Positions 39,787-48,032 of a DNA stretch of 64,000 nt are shown piece after piece. The notes under the pieces are model-generated. The model saw only the letters and a program-made list of their open reading frames with translations. It was not told the DNA's origin and made no database searches. The stretch lies in the NCBI GenBank assembly GCA_023432025.1, contig JAEYVE010000296.1, positions 3,076 to 67,075 of the forward strand, in the 5' to 3' direction. The stretch is from Pseudomonadota bacterium (GTDB taxonomy: Bacteria > Myxococcota_A > Polyangia > Polyangiales > Polyangiaceae). A program made the translations under genes and the position numbers. Position 1 is the stretch's first letter. Each line of letters opens with the position of its first letter.

Positions 39787-41457
39787 TCAACGGTGCCTGA
39801 AGCGGCGCACCACGGGGCCGGCGACCGCCGTGAGCTCCGGGCTCTTGAGCACGAAGGCGAGTCCCAGAAAGACCGCAGCGAACGCGGTCGAACCCACCAA
39901 GGCCGGCAGCGCCTGCGTGAGCTCCCTACCCGCGCCGCCCAGGGAGTGGAGCGGAACGTCCGTCACCGAACGCGCCGCGAGCCACGCGACGAGGCCGCCG
40001 CCCACGGCGGCTGCCAGACTCCGCGTCGCGGACCCGAGCACCTCGCCGAAATGAAGCTGGGGAAGGCGTGACCGCAGTCCGAGCCAGAGCAACGCCATCT
40101 GAGCCACGCTGGCTCCCGTCACGGCCAGGCTGACGCCTACGTGGCCGAGCGGTCCGCGCAGCGCAAAGGCGAGCCCCACGAAGACGCACAAATCGGCGGC
40201 CGCCACGATGACGGGCGTGCGCGTGTCGCCCAAGGCGAAGAACACCGAGACCAGCTGCCGTACTACCGCCACGGTCCAAATGCCGAGGCCCTGAGCCATG
40301 AGCGCGCGAGCAGTTTCCTCCGTTGCGGCGCGGTCGAACTCACCGCGCTGAAAGAGCAACGTCACGAGAGGATCGGCCAACACTACGAAGCAAGCAGTGG
40401 CGCCGATACCGACGAAGAGCGCGAGGCGCACGGCGTAGGCGTACGTCTTGGCTACCTCGTCGAGATGATTTTGGGCGACGAGCTTGGCCAAGCTGGGCAA
40501 AGTGGCCGTCGAGAGGGCCATCACGAAGATCCCTTGCGGGAAGTCGCAGAGGCGCAGCGCGAACCCGAAGTAGCTGATGGGACCCTCGCCGAGCTCCGAG
40601 AGGAGGCGACGGCCGATCACGACGTCCACGTAGTACACGCCGATCCCAATCAGCGTGGGGCCCATGCGCCGGAGGCTTTCACGCACGCCTGGATGGCCGA
40701 AGTCGAGCGAAGGAGGCGCGAAGTAGCCAATGGCTCGCAAGCTGGGCCACTGAGCGACGACTTGCAGCGCGCCGCCGACGAGCGCGCCGACCGCCATCGC
40801 TAGCACACGTTCGTATCCGTGTGCGCCGAGCCATCCGGGCAAGGCCAGAGCGAAGACGACGAACGCCACGTTGAGCAGCGCGGGCGCGAACGACGTGGCG
40901 ACGAAGCGCTTGTGTGTGTTGAGCGCCGCCACACCGAGCGCGGCCGTGCCCATGAAGAAGATGTAGGGGAAGACCCAGCGCGTGAGCTGGACGGTGCGTT
41001 CGAACTGGCCGGGCTGGTCGCGGAACCCCTTGGCGAACAAGTCGACGAGCTGGGGAGCGAAGAGCATGCCCAGCGCCGTGACCACCAAGAGCGCCAGGAG
41101 CGAAAGCCCGCGCACTGCGCGGAAGTAGGCCTGGGCGGCGGCCTCGCCTTCTTGCTCGCGAGTCTTCGCCAGCACGGGCAACACGGCGTTTTGTACGGCG
41201 CCCTCGGCGAGCAGCTGCCGAAGCAAGTTCGGGATTTGGAACGCCACCATGAAGGCGTCGGTGGCAGCGCGCGTGAACGCAGCGGCGAGCACCAGATCAC
41301 GCACCAAGCCGAGCGAGCGGCTGAGCAGTGTACCCAGCGCGACGATGGCGGCGCGCCCGGTGATGCGCTTGCGCTCGAGATCACCCTCGTTGGGCGTTTC
41401 GTTCGCGGGGGTCGTCGTGGATCGGGTGGCAGTCTCCGCGCTCACGGGCGCGACCAT
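39787..41457 (-). CDS. murJ: Lipid II flippase MurJ
   Basis: The 556-residue protein is a polytopic MviN/MurJ protein: GTLLSRSLGLVRDLVLAAAF, DAFMVAFQIPNLLRQLLAEG, ALGVAALNTHKRFVATSFAP, YFGFALRLCDFPQGIFVMAL, SVFFALGDTRTPVIVAA. Its several conserved Arg, Asp and Gly motifs match the family that moves lipid-linked peptidoglycan precursors across the inner membrane. ATG 41457 was used; the in-frame region upstream is antisense-like without homology. About 14 TM helices are expected. It lies 22 bp after recO on the same strand. Confidence 0.94.
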   Translation of the reverse strand: MVAPVSAETATRSTTTPANETPNEGDLERKRITGRAAIVALGTLLSRSLGLVRDLVLAAAFTRAATDAFMVAFQIPNLLRQLLAEGAVQNAVLPVLAKTREQEGEAAAQAYFRAVRGLSLLALLVVTALGMLFAPQLVDLFAKGFRDQPGQFERTVQLTRWVFPYIFFMGTAALGVAALNTHKRFVATSFAPALLNVAFVVFALALPGWLGAHGYERVLAMAVGALVGGALQVVAQWPSLRAIGYFAPPSLDFGHPGVRESLRRMGPTLIGIGVYYVDVVIGRRLLSELGEGPISYFGFALRLCDFPQGIFVMALSTATLPSLAKLVAQNHLDEVAKTYAYAVRLALFVGIGATACFVVLADPLVTLLFQRGEFDRAATEETARALMAQGLGIWTVAVVRQLVSVFFALGDTRTPVIVAAADLCVFVGLAFALRGPLGHVGVSLAVTGASVAQMALLWLGLRSRLPQLHFGEVLGSATRSLAAAVGGGLVAWLAARSVTDVPLHSLGGAGRELTQALPALVGSTAFAAVFLGLAFVLKSPELTAVAGPVVRRFRHR

Positions 41458-41479
41458 ACTGCATCCCCGCCGTGAGACC

Positions 41480-42199
41480 TCATTCGAGGCCGACGTGGCA
41501 GTGAAGCGCGCGCTCGACCAGCTCGAGCGCCACCGCGACTTCCTCTCGGGGCAGCGCGGCATCTTCACCGTTCGCCGCGAGCAAGAGCCCAGCGCGGAGC
41601 GGGCCCGAGACGCGCACGGGGCCTCCGCCGCACGCGCGGCACACGAGCCCGCCGCGCTCGGGGCTCACCAGCGCCGTTTGTCCTGCCGGGCAAGCCTTGC
41701 CGCAGCGCACGCAGCGGGTGAGCTCGAGGGCCCAACCGAAAGCCTCGAGGAGCCGCACGCCCAGCTCCGCGAGGAGCTCGTCGTGGCGGGCTGGCTCGCG
41801 CTCCAACTCGTCCAAAAAGCGTGTGATGGCCGACCAGGCGAGCGGCTCGGGCGCGCGCACGGGGGCGGCCTTGCGCAGCCACGAAAGCGCGCGCCCCGCT
41901 GCTTCCAAGCTATCCAAGCTCGACACGACGCCGAGACGCGGAGTGAGCAGCGTGGCCTCGCGCAGCGTAAAGAGCTCTCCCGAAGCGCGCTCGTCGACCT
42001 CCACGGCCAAGGTGTGCATCGGCTCGAGCGCGCCGCCGAAGCGCTTGGTGCTGCGCCTCGCGCCGCGCGCCAGCGCGGAAATGCGACCGAGCGAGTCGGT
42101 GAACAGCGTGACGACCAAGTCGGCTTCGCCGTACGCGACGCGAGACAAAAGGAGGGCGCGCGCGCCGTGAAGCTTCGCGCCGCGAGCGGAGCGGGTCAC
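41480..42199 (-). CDS. recO: DNA repair protein RecO
   Basis: The 239-residue protein has an N-terminal OB-fold (ARALLLSRVAYGEADLVVTL, GRISALARGARRSTKRFGGA) and a zinc-binding C-terminal part (CVRCGKACP, GGLVCRACGGG). RecO loads RecA at gaps and assists annealing with RecR. GTG 42199 was chosen because it overlaps the upstream stop (GTGA) and lies at the homology start. Expected family length is 230-260. Confidence 0.9.
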   Translation of the reverse strand: MTRSARGAKLHGARALLLSRVAYGEADLVVTLFTDSLGRISALARGARRSTKRFGGALEPMHTLAVEVDERASGELFTLREATLLTPRLGVVSSLDSLEAAGRALSWLRKAAPVRAPEPLAWSAITRFLDELEREPARHDELLAELGVRLLEAFGWALELTRCVRCGKACPAGQTALVSPERGGLVCRACGGGPVRVSGPLRAGLLLAANGEDAALPREEVAVALELVERALHCHVGLE

Positions 42200-42633
42200 G
42201 CGCGCGCCGTGACGTTCGACGACGACGCGGGCGCGCGGATGCTCAGCTCTTGAGGCATGTCGTTGCCGCGTGGCTTGAGCACGATGCTGAGCGCCAACGT
42301 GAACAGGATGAGCAAGAGGACGAAGGCGATGGCGACGCCCACGCGACGGCCGCGCGCGGGTTTGGCCGCGCTCGTGAGCGGGAGTGGCGTCACCCACGCG
42401 ACGCGGCGGCTCGACGTGTAGAGCGCGAGCACTTCCTCCGCGGGCACGCCGACCGCGTGCGCGTACGACTTGAGGAAACCTCTCACGAACACCTCGGCGG
42501 GGAGCTCGTCGAACTGATCCGCTTCGATGCGCTCCACGCTGGACACCGGCACACGCGTCGCGCGTGCGATTTCGGCGACGCTCATGCGCCGTTCTTCGCG
42601 CTTCTCGCGCAAGAACTTTCCGACGGAGGCCAT
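42196..42633 (-). CDS. RodZ-like helix-turn-helix membrane protein
   Basis: The 145-residue product has an N-terminal Cro/HTH_25 domain (KFLREKREERRMSVAEIARA, TRVPVSSVERIEADQFDELP, VFVRGFLKSYAHAVGVP) and one membrane helix near residue 100 (VGVAIAFVLLLILFTLALSI) with a short outside tail. This is the RodZ/YfgA arrangement without the large periplasmic domain. RodZ couples MreB to the elongation machinery. Location next to a pilF/tgl-type gene copies the pilF-rodZ neighbourhood of proteobacteria. Its stop overlaps the recO start. Confidence 0.82.
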   Translation of the reverse strand: MASVGKFLREKREERRMSVAEIARATRVPVSSVERIEADQFDELPAEVFVRGFLKSYAHAVGVPAEEVLALYTSSRRVAWVTPLPLTSAAKPARGRRVGVAIAFVLLLILFTLALSIVLKPRGNDMPQELSIRAPASSSNVTARA

Positions 42634-42819
42634 GGGGGAGTGGGGGAGCTGCGCGCAGCGGGCAACTCGCGCGCTAGCCTACCCAAAAAAGCCCCAAAAA
42701 CTACCGAGAAAACTGGGATTCTGGACGTCCTTGCGCTGCCTCAATCTGGTACGCGTCACGCCGGTCGCGGGGGTGTTTCCGAAAGCGGGCGGCAGACGGA
42801 TAGAGCGCGCCGGTCAGGG

Positions 42820-43632
42820 CTACTGCAATTTGGTGAGCAAGCGACCGCACTCACGTCCCGAGCCAGTGCGCTTGTCGAGTCCGATGCAGCGGTCGAGATC
42901 CGCTCGCGTGCGGTCCAACTCGCCGAGCGCGAGGTTCACGAGGGCTCGCTCCAGGTAGGCGTCCTGGATTTGAGCGCAGCCAGGAGCGTCGGTCTCGAGC
43001 GCGCTATCCAGGGCGTCTCGAGCCTCCGACAGCCGCTTGGTGCGATGGTAAGCGACGCCCAGCCGATAGTTGCCGACGCAAAAGAGGGGTTGTGCGGCGA
43101 CGGCGCGGCGGAGGGCCGCCACGGCTTCCTCGCTTTTTCCCTGTTCCAGGTAGGCCCAACCCAGGTTCCCCCAGGCAATTTCGGGGGTCCGGTAGAGGAT
43201 ATTGGCCGTGATGGGCTTCAGAATTTGGATGGCTTCCGCCTGGCGCTTCTGGTGGACCAAAACCACGGCGAGCGTGTTTTGAGCCTCGAGGAACGACTCG
43301 CGGCTGGCGATCGCGCGGCGAGCGTATTCTTCGGCATCTTTCAGCCGGCACTCGTCGAGGGCGCTCCTGCCGCAGAAATCCAAGTAGATCAGAGCGACCA
43401 GGTGCGAGGCGTCCGCGTTGTCCGGATCGAGCTCGGTGGCGCGCAAGGCGTGTTCCAGAGCCTCTCGGGGCTGGTTGCGCACCTGCCAAAGGTCCACCGC
43501 GATGTCGGCTTCGCTTTCGCTCATCCGCGTCGGGTCGCCGGCGGGTTTGCTCGATCCGGCGCACCCGAACGTGGCCCCCGCGGCGGTCAGAATGAGAACG
43601 GCTTCGAGCAAGCGGCGACGGAGCGACGGCAT
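42820..43632 (-). CDS. Tgl/PilF-type TPR lipoprotein (type IV pilus assembly)
   Basis: The 270-residue product has a lipoprotein signal with Cys in TFGCAGS, then six or so TPR motifs (EALEHALRATELDPDNADA, KDAEEYARRAIASRESFLEA, LGWAYLEQGKSEEAVAALRR, ALVNLALGELDRTRADLDRC). Tgl in M. xanthus and PilF/PilW elsewhere are outer-membrane TPR lipoproteins that assemble the PilQ secretin. The pilF-rodZ-like order supports the assignment. The gap to the next gene on the left (42634-42819) shows only A-rich runs (CCCAAAAAAGCCCCAAAAAC) and no gene. Confidence 0.78.
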   Translation of the reverse strand: MPSLRRRLLEAVLILTAAGATFGCAGSSKPAGDPTRMSESEADIAVDLWQVRNQPREALEHALRATELDPDNADASHLVALIYLDFCGRSALDECRLKDAEEYARRAIASRESFLEAQNTLAVVLVHQKRQAEAIQILKPITANILYRTPEIAWGNLGWAYLEQGKSEEAVAALRRAVAAQPLFCVGNYRLGVAYHRTKRLSEARDALDSALETDAPGCAQIQDAYLERALVNLALGELDRTRADLDRCIGLDKRTGSGRECGRLLTKLQ

Positions 43633-43749
43633 GGCCTCCGGCCCTTACTGCAAAGGGGCCCGGACGGGCAATTTTGCTGGGATCCTGCCTGGCGGGGTGG
43701 CGGCGGAAAGCTCGACCGAGAGGGGCCTGCCCGCCCAGCGAGGGTGGGC

Positions 43750-44421
43750 TCAGGAGCGTGGGAGCGCCAGCGGGGAGGGGACCAGGCGAGGGCGTACGAC
43801 GTCCGGACCGCGAACGTAGTGGGGAGCTGGAGGGTGCGCGTCCGGGCTCAGCGTCGCGGCGAGGCGGGCAACCACGCGCGCGTCGGGCTCTGCGGTGAGC
43901 TCATTTGCGGCAAAAGGGTGCCCGGAAAGCTCGGTGCCCAAGACCACGTAGGGGCCCGGCGGCACGAGCGACGCGAGTTGGTCGGCCAGCGTAGCCTGGG
44001 GAAGCGCGATGGGCGCCAGAACCTCCTCGCCTCGCGAGGAATAGGCGCCGACGAAAAAGTCCCCGCGCCGCGCGTCCCGCACGACGACCCTCAGCCGGGG
44101 GTCGTCCGAAGGCAGCCCAGCAGCCACCGCTCGGAGTGAACCGACACCGACGGCCGGCACCCCCAGACCGAGCGTGAGCCCGCTCGCCAGGGCGAGACCC
44201 ATCCGGAGCCCCGTGAAGTTGCCCGGGCCCACGCCCACGCCGACGCGCTGGATGCTCGTCCGGGGCCAGCCCAACTGCGCGAACAGCCCGTCGATGAGGG
44301 GGAGGATGCGCTCGCTGTGCCGCCCCGGCTCGTCGCTGACCGCGTGCGCGACCACTTGGTCGCCTTCCACGAGGGCCACGGAGCCGCGGGGACTGGAGGT
44401 TTCGATGCCGAGGACTCGCAC
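43750..44421 (-). CDS. tsaB: tRNA threonylcarbamoyladenosine protein TsaB
   Basis: The 223-residue protein begins with the ASKHA-type motif MRVLGIETSSPRGSVALVEG and has HSERILPLIDGLF, VGVGPGNFTGLRMGLALASG and AVGVGSLRAVA. TsaB is the partner that supports TsaD in t6A modification of ANN-decoding tRNAs. tsaD and tsaE are not here. It is first in the tsaB-tgl-rodZ-recO-murJ-engB run, with about 117 bp to the next gene. Confidence 0.93.
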   Translation of the reverse strand: MRVLGIETSSPRGSVALVEGDQVVAHAVSDEPGRHSERILPLIDGLFAQLGWPRTSIQRVGVGVGPGNFTGLRMGLALASGLTLGLGVPAVGVGSLRAVAAGLPSDDPRLRVVVRDARRGDFFVGAYSSRGEEVLAPIALPQATLADQLASLVPPGPYVVLGTELSGHPFAANELTAEPDARVVARLAATLSPDAHPPAPHYVRGPDVVRPRLVPSPLALPRS

Positions 44422-44495
44422 GACTCCCCCCGTTTAGTCCCTCGCCTGGCGACCGTCCACTCCCCACCTTCCCGGTGGCGAGCGGCGCCGAGGGG

Positions 44496-45218
44496 TCAGT
44501 CTCGTGACCAGTCGAAGACCACCCTTCGTCGAGCCGTCATCGATATCACGATTGCATCATAGGAGGGCGAGCCAGACGCGAGCTCCACCGGCTCGTCCGG
44601 GGTCTCCGCGGCGAGGTTCGCCAACCTCTCGAAGTCGACGTCCTCGAGCCAGCCGCGGGGATCGAACTGCACGGTGAGGTGACTCCGATCGCCCATCAGC
44701 GCGTGCGTGGTCGCGACGCCCGTGGTGAGGCGGCCAGGAGCCTTCACGGTGACGTCCACGTTGGCGAAGAACTCGAACGTGTCGTCGCCGCGCGCTGCGG
44801 TGCCGCGCAGCTTCATGGAGTGGCCGCCGGGAGCGCCGGGGCCAGGCGTCGGAAAATCACTGGTGAGCGCCCAGCCGATGCCGTAGTCGAATACGGCCGA
44901 GCGCACCTCTCCCGTGGTGCCCTCGAGCTCCGGGAGCGGCTGTGCGTCTGGATCGAGCGCGTCCACCGTGACGCTCGTCGTGAGCTCAGCGAGGGCCGTC
45001 CCACATAGCTCGTCCGAGGGCACGTTGCTCGCGCACAAGTACAGAGGGCCAAAGCCCACTTGGACTTCGTCCAAAGTGACGTGGAAGTCGCCGACGTCGA
45101 AGGCGCGCGTTTCAGCGCCACGCGCCGAAACGCGCGCGGTAACGCGCTCTCCGACGGTGTCTCCGCAACCCCACGCCAAGAGGACGAGAAACGATGCCGC
45201 GGCACAGCGAGCCTTCAC
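44496..45218 (-). CDS. Lipoprotein coupled to TonB receptor, unknown function
   Basis: The 240-residue product has a signal ending AWGCGD, with the lipid-bearing Cys at about 18. The rest is beta-rich (FDVGDFHVTLDEVQVGFGPL, TFEFFANVDVTVKAPGRLTT) and includes two further Cys (YLCASNVPSDELC). The last part reads PSYDAIVISMTARRRVVFD. The start overlaps the stop of the receptor gene (ATGA), so the pair is translated together. This suggests a substrate-binding or accessory partner of the receptor. No family is recognised. Confidence 0.7.
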   Translation of the reverse strand: MKARCAAASFLVLLAWGCGDTVGERVTARVSARGAETRAFDVGDFHVTLDEVQVGFGPLYLCASNVPSDELCGTALAELTTSVTVDALDPDAQPLPELEGTTGEVRSAVFDYGIGWALTSDFPTPGPGAPGGHSMKLRGTAARGDDTFEFFANVDVTVKAPGRLTTGVATTHALMGDRSHLTVQFDPRGWLEDVDFERLANLAAETPDEPVELASGSPSYDAIVISMTARRRVVFDWSRD

Positions 45219-47800
45219 AGGTGCACCCCCAACGTCGCGAGCAGCGTACGGGGGCTACCCGCAGAGAAGTGCCGCTCCGGCAGGCGAGACGCAGGGCCGC
45301 TCGCATCCCAGGAGGAAACGAAGTTCAGCTCCTCGGCCGCGTACTGTGAGTCCAGCACGTTTTGACACTCCAGCGTGAGCTCGAGCGCGCGGTAGCGCGC
45401 GCCCACGAGCGCGTCCAAGAGGCTCACGGGCTGGGCGCGGTCGCCGAACGGAAGGGGGCGCGGCGAAAGGTAGGAGTACCCGAGCCCGGCACGGCCTCGA
45501 AGCGGCGCGTTCGCAAACCGCGTGAGCTCGGGGGTGACCGACGCGTCCACGCGGAGCGTCACGGGCGCCACGTACGGCAGGGCGGAGCCGTGCGCGAACG
45601 CGGGAGAAGGGTTCTCCGCCGTGGCGGGCGGCGGCTCGTCGAGCGTGGCGCGGACGACCGTGAGCGATGCGTTCAGGAGTGACCACGGCGTGGGGCGTGC
45701 CTTGGCGTTCGCGACGACGCCCATGCGTGTGGTCGGCCCGATGGGCTCGAGGCGCCCTTCGGCAGCGTCGAAGGCCACGTCGTCGCCCAAGCGCGTCCAG
45801 AAACCCGACGCCATGAGCTCCAGGGCCTCGCGCGGCAGGAGGCGCGCGCGCGCGCCGACGTCCGCGCTCTTCACCCGCGCGAACGGTGCGTCTTCACCGT
45901 CGCTCAAGGTGCGTGCTTGCGGAGAACGGTAGCCCTCGCCGTAAGCGGCGAGGGCGGTAAGCCAAGGCAAGACGTGTACCTCCGTGCTCACGCGTGGTCC
46001 CACGACGATGCCGAACGCCGAGCGACGAAAACCAGGCACGTGCTCTTCCGAACGAAACGCGGGAGTGACGTTTCCGAGGCGATCGTTCACGTCGTAGAAG
46101 AGGGCGTCGGCGCGGAAGCCTCCGCGCACTTGGACGAAGCGCGAAAACTGCCAGTCGAGGTCGAGCCAAGCGCCGAGATCTGCTCCCGTGATCGAGGCGT
46201 CCACGCGCCGGTCCCAGACTTCGTTCTGTGGCGCGCCCAAGAGGTTCTGCGTTTGGTCCACGAGATCGAGACGTGTGGCAGTGCCCACCTCGACGGTGCC
46301 GAAGATGCTTTCGTGGGGGCGGTACGGCGCCGTGCGGTGCCGAGCGCGCGCGCCGAACGAGAGCTGCTGGTTCGTCTGTTCGATCAAATCACCGCGGCCC
46401 ACCCACTCCGGGTTGGTCCGCGAGCGCCCCAAAAAGCCCGTGTAGTTCTCTTGGAGGCGAAACTCGTTGTACGTGCTCCACAGCAAGAAATCGGTGTTTT
46501 CACCCTCCGAGCCGCGGTGTTCGGCGCCGAAGCTGAGCTGACTGCGGGCCGAGAGCGCGTTCTGGGCTTCCGCCGTGGCGAGCGGGTACACGCCGTAAAA
46601 GCCGACCCTGCCCTCGTCGACGTCGTCGCGGCGCAGCACGCCTGCCTGCGCGTAGCGCGCGCCGCTGAGCATGGCCGTGGCGCGATAGCGCGTCGCGCCC
46701 TCGCCGAAGCCGTGTTGAGCAATCATTTGCGCGTCCGCGCCGCCGCGGTTTTCTCCGAACCCCGAGCTCTTTCGGAAGGCCACGGCGCCGAACGTGTCCG
46801 GGCGCTCTCCGCGCGGCGCGTACAGGAGCGCTTGGCGCACGGTGTCGTACGAGCCGTAGGTGGTGAGCGAGTGAGTTCCGCGATCGGTCACTCCGAGCGT
46901 GAAATCGATGGTGCCCGCGGTCGCAAAATCTCCCTGCCGCGGATCGTACACGCCCTCGGTGACGCGAATTTCACGCACCACCTCCGGCAGTAAGAACCCC
47001 AGGTCGGCGTAGCCTTGCCCGTGCAGGTGAGACGGCTGATTGATGGGGACGCCGTCCACCAGCATCTCGATGTCTTGGCCGTGCTCGGCGTCGAAGCCGC
47101 GCAGCAGGATGCTCTGCGCTGCGGCGTTGCCTTCGCTCCGGGCGACGTACACGCCGGGCACTGTGCGCAGAAGATCCCCGGCGTCGCGGTGGGGCGCGGC
47201 GGTGAGTACGTCGCGCTGCACGGTGACGTCCGCCGCGCCGCGCTCTCGGGACCGGAGCGGTGTCGCCGAGGCTTCCCCACGCGCGCTGTACTCTTCGCCT
47301 TCCTTGGGTTCGAGCGGCGGGGCAGGGCGCGGAGCAGCCGCCGCTGCGGTTTGGTTCGGCGCCGCGGCGAGGGCCGGAGCCTCCGTCGGGAGTGCGTCGG
47401 ACGGCGGCTCTGCGGACGGCGCGGGAGGCGCGAGGAAGGGCACGTCCACCGGCACCGTCGCGGCGATGGGTTCTCCGTCTCGCGTGGCGGGCGCGAACTT
47501 CCACGTTCGAACGGCGGCGATTGCGGCTTCGTCGAGGTGCGCGCCAGCGGACTCCACCACCGCCACTTCCGTGACGAGCCCAGCGTCATCGAGCGTGACC
47601 TGGAGCCGCACCCGAGGGTCGGTGGGGGCCGCGCCGTCCGTCGCTGCGTCGGGGAGGGGCGGCAGCGGCGCTTCCAAGACCCGAGGCGGTTCGAGATGGG
47701 GCCCTGCGTTTGCGGGCTCCTGCGCGTGACTGGCCCAGGCCGACAAGCACAAGGACAGCAGGAGGCGGCCACCCAATCGATTCTTCGGGGCTCGAAGCAC
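45215..47800 (-). CDS. TonB-dependent receptor with N-terminal TonB-C-like domain
   Basis: The 861-residue protein has a signal peptide (LLLSLCLSAWASHAQ) and then, at ~39-125, a TonB-C-like energy-transducer domain (RVRLQVTLDDAGLVTEVAVV, ESAGAHLDEAAIAAVRTWKF). A Pro/Ala linker leads to a plug (~185-305: DVLTAAPHRDAGDLLRTVPG, LRGFDAEHGQDIEMLVDGVP) and a 22-strand-type beta barrel to the end, whose last residues LLATLGVHL form the outer-membrane recognition end. Ferri-siderophore, cobalamin, metals or sugars are typical cargo; none can be chosen. The palindrome at 47830-47846 lies 30 bp upstream. The transducer-like fold fused to the receptor is unusual. Confidence 0.9.
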   Translation of the reverse strand: MLRAPKNRLGGRLLLSLCLSAWASHAQEPANAGPHLEPPRVLEAPLPPLPDAATDGAAPTDPRVRLQVTLDDAGLVTEVAVVESAGAHLDEAAIAAVRTWKFAPATRDGEPIAATVPVDVPFLAPPAPSAEPPSDALPTEAPALAAAPNQTAAAAAPRPAPPLEPKEGEEYSARGEASATPLRSRERGAADVTVQRDVLTAAPHRDAGDLLRTVPGVYVARSEGNAAAQSILLRGFDAEHGQDIEMLVDGVPINQPSHLHGQGYADLGFLLPEVVREIRVTEGVYDPRQGDFATAGTIDFTLGVTDRGTHSLTTYGSYDTVRQALLYAPRGERPDTFGAVAFRKSSGFGENRGGADAQMIAQHGFGEGATRYRATAMLSGARYAQAGVLRRDDVDEGRVGFYGVYPLATAEAQNALSARSQLSFGAEHRGSEGENTDFLLWSTYNEFRLQENYTGFLGRSRTNPEWVGRGDLIEQTNQQLSFGARARHRTAPYRPHESIFGTVEVGTATRLDLVDQTQNLLGAPQNEVWDRRVDASITGADLGAWLDLDWQFSRFVQVRGGFRADALFYDVNDRLGNVTPAFRSEEHVPGFRRSAFGIVVGPRVSTEVHVLPWLTALAAYGEGYRSPQARTLSDGEDAPFARVKSADVGARARLLPREALELMASGFWTRLGDDVAFDAAEGRLEPIGPTTRMGVVANAKARPTPWSLLNASLTVVRATLDEPPPATAENPSPAFAHGSALPYVAPVTLRVDASVTPELTRFANAPLRGRAGLGYSYLSPRPLPFGDRAQPVSLLDALVGARYRALELTLECQNVLDSQYAAEELNFVSSWDASGPASRLPERHFSAGSPRTLLATLGVHL

Positions 47801-47829
47801 GCGCGGAAGCTACCCAGCTGGTCGGCGAT

Positions 47830-47846
47830 ATGCAACGCGATTGCAT
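47830..47846. promoter_or_regulatory. Palindromic site ATGCAA-N5-TTGCAT
   Basis: ATGCAACGCGATTGCAT is a perfect 6+5+6 inverted repeat about 30 bp upstream of the receptor start and about 190 bp from the divergent dioxygenase start. The shape and position fit a Fur/Zur/Nur-type metalloregulator operator, but the exact consensus is not one I can match with certainty. Confidence 0.4.
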
Positions 47847-48032
47847 CTGCAGCCGAGTTGCGGGGAAAGAAGCGCGTTCTTCGGCGTTTTTGGGGGTCGG
47901 AGACTCGTTCAGGGCACAAGCTTTTGAACTTGGCGGCGTGGTCAACGTGCGCGAGAAACCACGGGAAGCTCGAGTCCGTAGTCAGTTCTACGGCGTAGGG
48001 ACGCCCCCAAGAACGCAAAAAAAGCCCCCGCA

